NCBI GenBank assembly: GCA_002696965.1
Contig: NZUB01000057.1
Span: forward strand, 20,602 to 43,560
DNA: 22,959 bases
DNA from: Flavobacteriales bacterium
GTDB taxonomy: Bacteria; Bacteroidota; Bacteroidia; Flavobacteriales; TMED113
Direction of reading: 5' to 3'
Positions 7,248 through 14,819 of the stretch are shown piece after piece. The position numbers and the translations under genes are program-made. The notes below the pieces were generated by a model, which did no database searches, was not told the origin of the DNA, and saw only the letters and a list, made by a program, of their open reading frames with translations. Each line of letters starts with the position of its first letter. The first letter of the stretch is position 1.

Positions 7248-10046
7248 TTAATAAGATAGTAAATGACCTGGTTTTGAAGTCATTTGCTTGATTGGAGGAG
7301 CAAATCGAGTAAGTTTTATACCCTTAGTTGCTGCCTTATATTCGTCAAGTGTAGGAGTTCTTCCTAATATTGCAGATAAAACAACAACTGGAGTAGACGC
7401 CAGTAATGACTCTCCCTTCTTACGATCAGAGTCTTTTACCACTCTTCCTTGAAACAGGCGTGTAGAAGTAGACATTACACTGTCGCCTTTTTCTGCTTTT
7501 TCTTGATTACCCATACATAAATTACAACCGGGACGTTCAAGATATAATATGTTGTCATACTGCGTACGAGCAATTGCCTTAGGAGCTAAATCATCGAATT
7601 CGAAACCAGAATACTTCTGAAGAATTTCCCAATCACCTTCTTCCTTAAGTTCATCAATAATATTGTATGTGGGTGCTGTTACTACTAATGGAGCTTTGAA
7701 TTCCACTTTTCCAGAAATTTCTTCTAGATTTTTTAACATCTTAGCAACAATTTTAATATCCCCTTTGTGCACCATACAGGAACCCACAAAACCTAAATCT
7801 ATATGTTTTTCACCTTTGTAGAAAGAAAGACCACGAATAGTATCATGTGTATAACGTTTGGAAACATCTTCATTATGCACATCTGGATCAGCAATCATTG
7901 GCTCTTCAATAATATCTAAATCTACTACAAAATCAGCATAGTAATTTGCATTCTCATCAGGGTTTAATGGAAGTTTTTCACCTGATTTTATTTGATCAAT
8001 TCGTTTATTGGCTTTATCAATCAAGCCCTGAAGAACTTGACTCTCGTTGTCCATCCCTTTTTCAATCATTGATTCAATACGTTCTTTAGAAATATTTAAA
8101 GACTCTATCAGTTTATCACTTTGAGAAATACAAATAGAAGCTTTTGCTTTCATTTCAGCTGTCCAGTCAGTAAAAGTAAAGGCTTGATCTGCTAAAAGAG
8201 TACCAATGTGAACTTCTATAATTCTGCCTTGAAATACATTCTCACCATTAAATCTTTTAAGCATCTGACTTTGAGTAGCGTGTACAACATCTCTAAAATC
8301 CATATGATCTTGCATCTTTCCTTTAAAGGTCACTTTAACAGATTCTGGTATTGGCATAGACGCTTCACCTGTAGCTAATGCTAATGCTACCGTTCCTGAA
8401 TCAGCACCAAAAGCAACCCCTTTAGACATTCTCGTGTGAGAATCCCCACCAATAATAATAGCCCAATCATCTATTGTTAAATCATTTAACACTTTATGAA
8501 TAACATCTGTCATTGGATGATATTTGCCGGAAGGATGACGTGCAGTGATAAGTCCAAATTCATTCATAAAACTCATAAGTCTTGGTATATTTTGTTGCGA
8601 TTTTTTATCCCATACTGAGGCGGTATGACAACCGGACTGATAACCAGCTTCAACGATAGGCGATATAACAGTAGCAGCCATCATTTCCAATTCTTGAGCA
8701 GTCATTAAGCCAGTAGTGTCTTGAGAACCTACAATATCTACTTTTACCCGAACATAAGAACCTGCATGGAGGATTGCACTAGAATTACCAATAGCATTTT
8801 TATTGAAAATTTTCTCCACAGCTGTCAATCCCTGATCTTTAATAAAAATTTCTTTTGAGGGGGCAAAAATAGGAGCAACTGGTGCATCAAGCAGTCTAGC
8901 TGCAAAAGCTTGTAGTTTTTTACCAAATACAATAGCATAAGAGCCACCCGCCTTCATGAATTCCATTTTTTGTGGAGTAAAGGATGAAGAAACGTCTATT
9001 AATTCCTTTTCCCCATTATAAAGTTTTTTTGTTTTTGTATTAATAGTAAGAACAGTTCCTGTGTCTACGGAGTAGATTTTTTCCAATACAGGCTCATCAT
9101 TTTCATCAAGAACAAGATTACCATCTGAATCGTACTTTTTCTTCCAGTTCTTTAAATCTAATCCAATACCACCCGTGACTCCAACAGTTGTTAGGAATAT
9201 TGGAGAGATACCATTAGTGCCTGCTACTACTGGAGCAATGTTGATAAATGGGATATATTTACTGGCTGGTTTACCAATCCACAATGCTACGTTATTGACA
9301 CCAGACATTCTAGAAGATCCAACTCCCATGGTTCCTTTCTCGGCAACCAACATAATTCTTTTATCAGGGTGTTTTGCTTGTAATTCAAGTAGTTTTTTTT
9401 GTTGTTGTTTATTATGCTCAAACATGCATTGCCCATGCAATTGTCGATCTGATCTTGAGTGCGCATCTCCTCCCGGAGAAAGTAAATCTGTGGAAATATC
9501 TCCTACACCAGCTACAAAAGTGACAAGCTTTATTTCTTCTGGAATTTCTGGTAAATTAGTGAAAAATTCAGCTTTCGCGTAACTTGATATAATTTCTGCA
9601 GCTATCTCATTACCAGATTTAAATGCCTTTTCTAAACGATTTGTATCTGCCTCATAAAGAAACACTTGAGTCTTTAAGACTTTAGCAGCTTTTTTTGATT
9701 GATTAATATTTTCTCCTAAAGCTATATCTAACAAAACCTCTATAGAAGGGCCACCTTTCATGTGTGACAATAATTCAAAAGCAAAATCTGGAGAAATCTC
9801 TTCTAAAACAGATTCACCAAGAATAATTTCTTTTAAAAAAATCGCCTTAACAGAGGCTGCACTTGTGGTGCCTGGCAAAACATTATAAATAAAAAAGTGG
9901 ATAGATTCTTTTCTATATTTATTATTTAAGTCTTTGATTTGTGTAATAATCTCACCTAATAACTCTGCATTATCAATTGGTTTTGGATCAAGACCTTGAC
10001 TTTTTCTTTCTTCAATTTCCTGAAGGTATGCATGATATAAACTCAT
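7248..10046 (-). CDS. acnB: Aconitate hydratase B (bifunctional 2-methylisocitrate dehydratase)
   Basis: A 932-residue iron-sulfur enzyme that converts citrate to isocitrate through cis-aconitate in the TCA cycle. The N-terminus (HAYLQEIEERKSQGLDPKPI) matches the AcnB HEAT-like domain, which precedes the swivelling and catalytic domains. GGDSHTRMSKGVAFGADSGT is the AcnB catalytic-domain signature. The likely [4Fe-4S] ligands are C757 in VGSCMVHKG and C841 and C844 in PGCNLCMGNQ. The gap from the first to the second ligand is 84 residues here against about 59 in E. coli AcnB as I recall that sequence, so this is the longer AcnB form (E. coli has 865 residues); the C-terminus after the cluster is shorter. 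It follows rplI on the same strand after 49 bases without a recognisable promoter, so it could be read through from the ribosomal operon. icd, for the next TCA step, lies about 3 kb away on the other strand. Confidence 0.96.
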   Translation of the reverse strand: MSLYHAYLQEIEERKSQGLDPKPIDNAELLGEIITQIKDLNNKYRKESIHFFIYNVLPGTTSAASVKAIFLKEIILGESVLEEISPDFAFELLSHMKGGPSIEVLLDIALGENINQSKKAAKVLKTQVFLYEADTNRLEKAFKSGNEIAAEIISSYAKAEFFTNLPEIPEEIKLVTFVAGVGDISTDLLSPGGDAHSRSDRQLHGQCMFEHNKQQQKKLLELQAKHPDKRIMLVAEKGTMGVGSSRMSGVNNVALWIGKPASKYIPFINIAPVVAGTNGISPIFLTTVGVTGGIGLDLKNWKKKYDSDGNLVLDENDEPVLEKIYSVDTGTVLTINTKTKKLYNGEKELIDVSSSFTPQKMEFMKAGGSYAIVFGKKLQAFAARLLDAPVAPIFAPSKEIFIKDQGLTAVEKIFNKNAIGNSSAILHAGSYVRVKVDIVGSQDTTGLMTAQELEMMAATVISPIVEAGYQSGCHTASVWDKKSQQNIPRLMSFMNEFGLITARHPSGKYHPMTDVIHKVLNDLTIDDWAIIIGGDSHTRMSKGVAFGADSGTVALALATGEASMPIPESVKVTFKGKMQDHMDFRDVVHATQSQMLKRFNGENVFQGRIIEVHIGTLLADQAFTFTDWTAEMKAKASICISQSDKLIESLNISKERIESMIEKGMDNESQVLQGLIDKANKRIDQIKSGEKLPLNPDENANYYADFVVDLDIIEEPMIADPDVHNEDVSKRYTHDTIRGLSFYKGEKHIDLGFVGSCMVHKGDIKIVAKMLKNLEEISGKVEFKAPLVVTAPTYNIIDELKEEGDWEILQKYSGFEFDDLAPKAIARTQYDNILYLERPGCNLCMGNQEKAEKGDSVMSTSTRLFQGRVVKDSDRKKGESLLASTPVVVLSAILGRTPTLDEYKAATKGIKLTRFAPPIKQMTSKPGHLLSY

Positions 10047-10095
10047 AAATTTTGCTATCTATCTAATCTTAAATTAGTAAATTACAAACTAAAAT

Positions 10096-10545
10096 TTATG
10101 CAGCTATCACTTCGAATGATAAATCTGCAATTAAATCTCTATGCAATCTTACTTTTGCGGAAAATGAACCTATAGTTTTAATAAGATTAGTGCCATTAAT
10201 GGTAATGTATTTTTTTTCAATTGAAATACCATTTTCATCTAAAGCATGCTGTAAAGAAGCAGCATTTACTGAACCAAATAACTTTTTATCTTCTCCTACT
10301 TTAGACTTGATTGTCAATTCTAACCCTTCTATTTTCTTTTTAGTCGATTCTAATTCCTTGATTAATTGTTGATTTTTCTGTTCCTTTTGCCGCAAATTTT
10401 CAGCAAGTATTTTCTTCTCGGAAGAAGTAGCAAAAACAGCTAATTTATTTGGTATAAGGTAGTTTCTACCATAACCAGCCTTAACTGTGACAATGTCATC
10501 AATAAAACCTAAGTTTTCTACATCTTTTTTAAGTATCACTTCCAT
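10096..10545 (-). CDS. rplI: 50S ribosomal protein L9
   Basis: A 149-residue protein, the same length as E. coli L9. The N-terminal rRNA-binding domain is clear: MEVILKKDVENLGFIDDIVTVKAGYGRNYLIP, with the conserved GYGRNYLIP at about 24-32. A lysine- and glutamate-rich helix (about 43-78) joins it to the C-terminal domain, which has LFGSVNAASL and ends in a beta-rich stretch. L9 binds domain V of 23S rRNA near the base of the L1 stalk and helps keep the reading frame. It is the third gene of the rpsF-rpsR-rplI operon, 10 bases after rpsR. Confidence 0.97.
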   Translation of the reverse strand: MEVILKKDVENLGFIDDIVTVKAGYGRNYLIPNKLAVFATSSEKKILAENLRQKEQKNQQLIKELESTKKKIEGLELTIKSKVGEDKKLFGSVNAASLQHALDENGISIEKKYITINGTNLIKTIGSFSAKVRLHRDLIADLSFEVIAA

Positions 10546-10555
10546 TTTTAAAAAA

Positions 10556-10840
10556 TTATTTTAATAAATCTGAAACATATGGTAACAAAGCAATCTGTCT
10601 AGCTCGTTTTACAGCCTGTGCAACTTTCCTTTGAAATTTCAGTGAGTTACCCGTAATGCGTCTAGGCAATAATTTTCCTTGTTCATTTAAAAATCGCATT
10701 AAAAATTCAGGATCCTTGTAATCTATATATTTAATACCCATTTTTTTAAAACGACAGTATTTTTGTTTACTAGCCACTTCCACTTTTGGTGGAGTTAAAA
10801 AACGTAATTCTCCTGTTGATTTCTTATCTATTTCAATCAT
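10556..10840 (-). CDS. rpsR: 30S ribosomal protein S18
   Basis: A 94-residue S18. The conserved core runs from YCRFKKMGIKYIDYKDPEFL (about 28-47) through LLPRRITGNSLKFQRKVA to the basic end AVKRARQIALLPYVSDL. An extra N-terminal tail of about 25 residues precedes the core, as is common in Bacteroidota. S18 pairs with S6 on the platform of the small subunit. Its ATG overlaps the rpsF stop by four bases (ATGA), so the two partners are probably translated in a coupled way. There is no ssb gene between rpsF and rpsR, unlike the arrangement in many Firmicutes. Confidence 0.97.
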   Translation of the reverse strand: MIEIDKKSTGELRFLTPPKVEVASKQKYCRFKKMGIKYIDYKDPEFLMRFLNEQGKLLPRRITGNSLKFQRKVAQAVKRARQIALLPYVSDLLK

Positions 10841-11187
10841 TTATTTGATTCTTTTGAAGTTAATTTTTCTCGTCTTCTTTGTGCAAATTCTACGGCATGT
10901 TTATCTTGTTTAACGGTTAAAAAACGCATTATTCTTTCATCTCTCTTTAACTCAATTTCTAAATTTGATATAACATCCGGATTAGCTTGATATTCAAAAA
11001 GCATGTAAAATCCTGTTTTTTTATTCTGAATGGAATACTTCATTTTCTTTAAACCCCATAATTCTTCAGACTTCAATTCTCCTTTAAAAGACTTTAATAA
11101 GTCCTTAAATTTATTCATAGAATCTTTCACCTGTTCATCTGAAAGAACTGGATTTAAAATTAAAACTGTTTCATAATTGTTCATCAT
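10837..11187 (-). CDS. rpsF: 30S ribosomal protein S6
   Basis: A 116-residue S6. It begins MMNNYETVLILNPVLSDEQV, and carries WGLKKMKYSIQNKKTGFYML (about 44-63), the conserved strand pair of the family, followed by ERIMRFLTVKQDKHA. Two ATG codons lie in tandem at 11187 and 11184; either could be used, and the second would give MNNYETVL, a more usual start. S6 binds S18 and 16S rRNA in the platform. It leads the rpsF-rpsR-rplI operon behind a strong promoter at 11244-11274 with a leader of about 50 bases. Confidence 0.97.
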   Translation of the reverse strand: MMNNYETVLILNPVLSDEQVKDSMNKFKDLLKSFKGELKSEELWGLKKMKYSIQNKKTGFYMLFEYQANPDVISNLEIELKRDERIMRFLTVKQDKHAVEFAQRRREKLTSKESNK

Positions 11188-11243
11188 AGTAAAATTAGAT
11201 TATAATAACACACACTTTTACCCTATTACCAAAAAAGGGATTG

Positions 11244-11274
11244 CAAATTTAATCATTACTATCAAATAAACAAA
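11244..11274 (-). promoter_or_regulatory. Complete Bacteroidota promoter for rpsF-rpsR-rplI
   Basis: On the minus strand the -33 box TTTG (11274-11271) and the -7 box TAAATTTG (11251-11244) are separated by 19 bases, matching the consensus TTTG-N(17-23)-TAnnTTTG in both parts and in spacing. Transcription should start near 11240, leaving a leader of about 50 bases before the rpsF ATG. The leader opens with a weak inverted repeat, CCCT (11239-11236) with AGGG (11224-11221) around an 11-base loop. S6:S18 complexes bind the rpsF leader in several phyla, but I do not see their characteristic CCG element here, so autoregulation is only a possibility. This 181-base gap between rpsF and dnaX is the longest non-coding stretch in the window. 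Confidence 0.75.
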
Positions 11275-11355
11275 GTTAATTCACCAAATGATATATAATA
11301 TGCATTTTTTCATTAATTTGTATTGAAATAATAAAGTAGACTAGAAATAAAATTT

Positions 11356-11363
11356 TAGTTTTG
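11356..11363 (+). promoter_or_regulatory. Possible -7 promoter element for dnaX
   Basis: TAGTTTTG is an exact TAnnTTTG match, but it ends only 5 bases before the dnaX ATG at 11369. If it is used, the transcript would start almost at the start codon and have little or no leader. The nearest upstream TTG (11323-11325) is 30 bases away, too far for a normal -33 box. It may be fortuitous, and the true dnaX promoter may lie further upstream in the 181-base gap. Confidence 0.35.
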
Positions 11364-11368
11364 ACATT

Positions 11369-13012
11369 ATGAGTGATTATTTAGTTTCCGCAAGAAAATA
11401 CAGACCCCTTAAATTTGAAGAAGTAGTTGGGCAAAAACACATAACAACTACATTACACAATGCCATACTAAATAATAAAATTGGACACGCTTATCTTTTT
11501 TGTGGACCAAGAGGTGTTGGAAAAACAACATGCGCAAGAATTTTTGCAAATACAGTTAACAACAATGAAAATGCTGAGTATAATATTTTTGAATTAGACG
11601 CAGCCTCTAATAATGGTGTAGATCATATTCGAAATTTAATAGAGCAAGTGAAAATCCCTCCGCAAATTGGAAAATATAAAATCTATATTATAGATGAGGT
11701 TCATATGCTTTCTGATGCTGCATTTAACGCCTTTTTAAAGACTTTGGAAGAGCCCCCAAAACATAGTATTTTTATTTTAGCGACAACAGAAAAAAATAAA
11801 TTAATCCCCACAATACTTTCCAGGTGTCAGATATTTGATTTTAAAAAAATTAGCATTAATGATATAGCACAGTATTTAGAAAAAATTGCTAATGAAAAAA
11901 ATATTCAAACAGATGATAAAAGCTTAAAATTAATTGCTCAAAAAGCTGATGGCTCTCTAAGAGATTCTTTGTCTATTTTTGATAAAATATATACCTATTG
12001 TAATGAGACTTGGTTGTATGAGAATGTTTTAAACATACTATCATCATTAGATTCAGCATTCGCGGTTAAATTTGTTTCTCATATAATAGATAAAAATATT
12101 TCAAGCTGCTTGTTGGAAATCAATAATGTCATAAATAACGGCTTTAGTCCAAAAGAAATTCTTACAGTACTAACAATGCATTTCCGTAATTTAATAATAG
12201 CTAAGAACGCACAAACAGTCCATTTAATTACAGAGGATGCTATAATTATTGAACAAATACAGACGCAATCAACCCATTTTTCAGAAATAGAAATTATAAG
12301 AGGGTTAAATTGTTTAGATGAGACAGTAAAAAACTACACACGTTCAATAAATAAACGATTTGCTGTAGAATTATGTATTATGCAACTATGTTCACTTTCC
12401 AACACTGATGATGTTAAAAAAAAAATTCTAATCGATGATGCTCCCGAAGAAAACAAGAACTTAAATGTAATAGAAAAAAATAAAGCTATTATTACTCCAT
12501 TAATTCAGAAAAGTGATAAAAAAAATGATTTAAATAACCTTCCCAAGGCTATAAAAACCAGTAACTCTACCCATCTCATTAGTATTGCTGAAGAACTCAC
12601 CCCACCAAAAAAAGAAGTTCTTAAAGAAATCAGTGTTCAGGCTAAAAACAAATGGTCAGAAGAGGAAATGTTGAATATATGGAATCTGTTTGCTGAACAA
12701 CAATTAAAACAAAATAAAAAAATCAATGCATATAATATATTTACAAGACATAAACCAACAAAAGAAAACGATAAATTAGTAATTGAACTAGTAAGTTTAA
12801 GTGAAAAGGCTGAATTTGAAGACGTTCAGATGGATTTATTAAATTATATGAAAACCCATTTAAAAAATAATAATATTTCAATTGAAATTAATATTACTAA
12901 AAAAGAAGGGGGAAATCTTTTGATTACTAAAAAAGAGAAGTATCAATACTTACTTGAAAAAAATGAAAATCTAAAATTATTACAAGAAACATTAGACCTA
13001 AATACAACATAA
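11369..13012 (+). CDS. dnaX: DNA polymerase III subunits gamma/tau
   Basis: A 547-residue clamp-loader motor. It begins DYLVSARKYRPLKFEEVVGQ, has Walker A GPRGVGKTT at 46-54, Walker B DEVH at 109-112 within YIIDEVHMLSDAAFNAFLKT, and the arginine-finger SRC at 151-153. Between Walker A and LDAASNN (76-82) most DnaX proteins carry a four-cysteine zinc module; here only about a dozen residues rich in N and E remain and no cysteines are present, as in flavobacterial relatives. Domains I-III end near residue 345. A lysine-rich, low-complexity linker follows, then a tau-type C-terminal part from about KNKWSEEEMLNIW. The linker starts at an A10 tract (12416-12425), where slippage could make a gamma-like short form. 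It is the first gene of a rightward run; icd starts 11 bases after its stop. Confidence 0.95.
   Translation: MSDYLVSARKYRPLKFEEVVGQKHITTTLHNAILNNKIGHAYLFCGPRGVGKTTCARIFANTVNNNENAEYNIFELDAASNNGVDHIRNLIEQVKIPPQIGKYKIYIIDEVHMLSDAAFNAFLKTLEEPPKHSIFILATTEKNKLIPTILSRCQIFDFKKISINDIAQYLEKIANEKNIQTDDKSLKLIAQKADGSLRDSLSIFDKIYTYCNETWLYENVLNILSSLDSAFAVKFVSHIIDKNISSCLLEINNVINNGFSPKEILTVLTMHFRNLIIAKNAQTVHLITEDAIIIEQIQTQSTHFSEIEIIRGLNCLDETVKNYTRSINKRFAVELCIMQLCSLSNTDDVKKKILIDDAPEENKNLNVIEKNKAIITPLIQKSDKKNDLNNLPKAIKTSNSTHLISIAEELTPPKKEVLKEISVQAKNKWSEEEMLNIWNLFAEQQLKQNKKINAYNIFTRHKPTKENDKLVIELVSLSEKAEFEDVQMDLLNYMKTHLKNNNISIEINITKKEGGNLLITKKEKYQYLLEKNENLKLLQETLDLNTT
12416..12438 (+). promoter_or_regulatory. 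Candidate slippage site for a gamma form of DnaX
   Basis: Ten consecutive A's (12416-12425) encode K350-K352 and the first base of I353, just after domain III. Stops follow at once in both other frames. Adding one A gives N-S-N-R and then TGA (12436-12438). Losing one A gives F and then TAA (12429-12431). Either change would end the protein at about 353-356 residues, leaving the three motor and collar domains, which is what gamma is in other bacteria. Thermus dnaX makes gamma by transcription slippage on a run of A's. Long A runs are common in this DNA (purB has another A10), so chance is a real alternative. Confidence 0.45.
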
Positions 13013-13023
13013 ATAATAAACAC

Positions 13024-14250
13024 ATGAAAAAAATAACTGTAAAAAACGCAATAGTTGAATTAGACGGAGATGAAATGACCAGAATTATATGGGACTTTAT
13101 CAAACAAAAATTGATTTTTCCATATCTGGAATTAGATATCAAATACTTCGACTTAGGTATTGAAAACAGAGATGCAACAAATGATCAAGTAACAATAGAT
13201 GCTGCTAATGCAATTAAAGAACATAAAGTAGGAATAAAATGTGCAACTATAACACCTGATGAAGAAAGAGTTAAAGAGTTTAGTTTAAAAAAAATGTGGC
13301 GCTCTCCAAACGGTACAATCCGAAATATTGTTGGAGGTACAGTATTCAGAGAACCAATAATATGCAGTAATGTTCCTAGACTAGTCCCAAATTGGACAGA
13401 CCCTATTTGTATCGGCCGACATGCATTTGGGGATCAATATAAAGCAACTGATGTTGTAATTAAGGGGAAAGGGAAACTTACTATGTCTTTTGAGCCAGAA
13501 GATGGAAAAGCTATAACATGGGAAGTATATAATTATAATAATGGAGGAGTCGCTTTAAGTATGTATAATACGGACGAATCTATCTATGGTTTTGCAAGAT
13601 CATGCTTTAATAAAGCACTAGATAAAAAATGGCCATTATATCTATCAACTAAAAACACTATTCTTAAAGCATATGATGGTCGTTTTAAAGATATCTTTGA
13701 AGAAGTTTATCAGAATGAATTTTTTAAACAATTTCAAGCATCAGGATTAACATATGAGCATCGACTTATTGATGATATGGTAGCGGCGGCATTAAAATGG
13801 AATGGTAAATTCGTTTGGGCTTGTAAAAATTATGATGGGGATGTCCAATCTGATACAGTAGCACAAGGTTTTGGTTCATTAGGCCTCATGACATCTGTAC
13901 TATTAACACCAGAGGGAGATGTAATGGAAGCAGAAGCGGCACACGGAACAGTTACACGCCACTATAGGCTACATCAACAAGGCAAACAAACATCAACTAA
14001 TCCAATAGCCTCAATATTTGCGTGGACTAGAGGTTTGATGTTCAGGGGGAAACAAGATAATAATACTGAATTAATCAAATTCTGTGAAACTCTTGAAAAA
14101 GTATGTATACAAACTGTTGAAAGCGGTATAATGACAAAAGATTTGGCGCTATGCATTCATGGTAAAAAATTAGAAGAAAAACACTATGTCAATACTCAAG
14201 AATTTCTAGACACCTTAGATAAAAACCTAGCTTCTGCAATTAATCAATGA
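13024..14250 (+). CDS. icd: NADP-dependent isocitrate dehydrogenase, eukaryote-like type
   Basis: A 408-residue enzyme that oxidises isocitrate to 2-oxoglutarate with NADPH formation in the TCA cycle. It closely resembles the eukaryotic IDH1/IDH2-type homodimer rather than the E. coli Icd: LDGDEMTRIIWDFIKQKLIF, DLGIENRDATNDQVT, IKCATITPDEERVKEF, and NYDGDVQSDTVAQGFGSLG. Substrate-binding residues fall at S94, N96, R100, R109 and R132, as I recall them for human IDH1, so the active site looks complete, with R132 intact. It starts 11 bases after dnaX and its stop overlaps the next gene's ATG (ATGA, 14247-14250), so it probably shares the dnaX transcript. No separate promoter element is seen. 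Confidence 0.96.
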   Translation: MKKITVKNAIVELDGDEMTRIIWDFIKQKLIFPYLELDIKYFDLGIENRDATNDQVTIDAANAIKEHKVGIKCATITPDEERVKEFSLKKMWRSPNGTIRNIVGGTVFREPIICSNVPRLVPNWTDPICIGRHAFGDQYKATDVVIKGKGKLTMSFEPEDGKAITWEVYNYNNGGVALSMYNTDESIYGFARSCFNKALDKKWPLYLSTKNTILKAYDGRFKDIFEEVYQNEFFKQFQASGLTYEHRLIDDMVAAALKWNGKFVWACKNYDGDVQSDTVAQGFGSLGLMTSVLLTPEGDVMEAEAAHGTVTRHYRLHQQGKQTSTNPIASIFAWTRGLMFRGKQDNNTELIKFCETLEKVCIQTVESGIMTKDLALCIHGKKLEEKHYVNTQEFLDTLDKNLASAINQ

Positions 14251-14777
14251 AAAAAATAATTTTATATTCTATAACACTTACATTATTAATTTTAAATATT
14301 AATTATTTATCTGCACAAGACAATAGAGGTTATATTGTGCAAATAGGTGATCAAGCACCTGAATTCATAATAGATGGGAAAAATATAATTAAAGAAAATA
14401 AAGGAAAAGTAATTATGTTACAATTCACTGCTAGCTGGTGTAGTGTGTGTATTAAAGAAATGCCACATATTGAAGAAGAGATTTGGCAAATACATAAGGA
14501 TAATGATAATTTTATTTTAATTGGACTAGCAAAAGACACAGAGAAAAGGCCGCAAAAAAATAAAGAAATAGATTTTATGATTAACAAAACCGGAGTGACA
14601 TACCCTATTATTAGTGATGACAAATCTATGGCTTTTAATTTATTTGCAGAAAAAAAAGCAGGTGTAACAAGAAATATAATAATTGACAAAAATGGAAAAA
14701 TTCAATTTTTAACTCGTCTTTTTGACAGAGAAGAATTCAATCAAATGAAATTAAAAATTGAAAACTTACTCAAATAG
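14247..14777 (+). CDS. Exported thioredoxin-like (TlpA/redoxin-type) protein
   Basis: A 176-residue protein with an N-terminal signal sequence (KKIILYSITLTLLILNINYLSAQ). The mature part opens with GDQAPEF, the usual start of a redoxin/AhpC-TSA or TlpA fold, and has FTASWCSVCIKEMPHIEEEI with the redox motif C65-S-V-C68. GVTRNIIIDKNGKI (about 143-156), with T just before the cis-Pro equivalent region, fits the TlpA fold's final strands. It should act in the periplasm as a thiol-disulfide oxidoreductase, for example reducing disulfides in c-type cytochromes or other envelope proteins; the partner cannot be told. CSVC differs from the CPxC seen in most close relatives, which may shift its redox potential. 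Its start overlaps the icd stop by four bases. Confidence 0.85.
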   Translation: MKKIILYSITLTLLILNINYLSAQDNRGYIVQIGDQAPEFIIDGKNIIKENKGKVIMLQFTASWCSVCIKEMPHIEEEIWQIHKDNDNFILIGLAKDTEKRPQKNKEIDFMINKTGVTYPIISDDKSMAFNLFAEKKAGVTRNIIIDKNGKIQFLTRLFDREEFNQMKLKIENLLK

Positions 14778-14791
14778 AAATAGTAAATTTG
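14758..14791 (+). promoter_or_regulatory. Promoter for the lipoprotein-pspC pair
   Basis: TAAATTTG at 14784-14791 matches TAnnTTTG exactly. TTG at 14758-14760, inside the end of the thioredoxin-like gene, lies 23 bases upstream, at the long end of the accepted 17-23 spacing. It would give a leader of about 25 bases before the ATG at 14820 and allow the lipoprotein and PspC genes to be expressed apart from dnaX-icd. Confidence 0.6.
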
Positions 14792-14819
14792 TATTAATTC
14801 AAATCAAATATTGAAAATC

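Noticed and set aside
9175..9582. 135-residue open frame on the plus strand inside acnB
   Set aside because: It is antisense to a well-conserved part of acnB, rich in Cys and Leu with no recognisable domain; a shadow of the acnB codons.
11221..11240. CCCT/AGGG inverted repeat as a terminator
   Set aside because: Only four base pairs with an 11-base loop, and it lies in the rpsF leader, not after a gene.
14351..14689. 112-residue open frame on the minus strand inside the thioredoxin-like gene
   Set aside because: Antisense to a coding region with clear family motifs, and has no motif of its own.
14811..14819. TTG start for the lipoprotein
   Set aside because: The ATG three codons later gives a standard lipoprotein signal peptide and is the likelier start.
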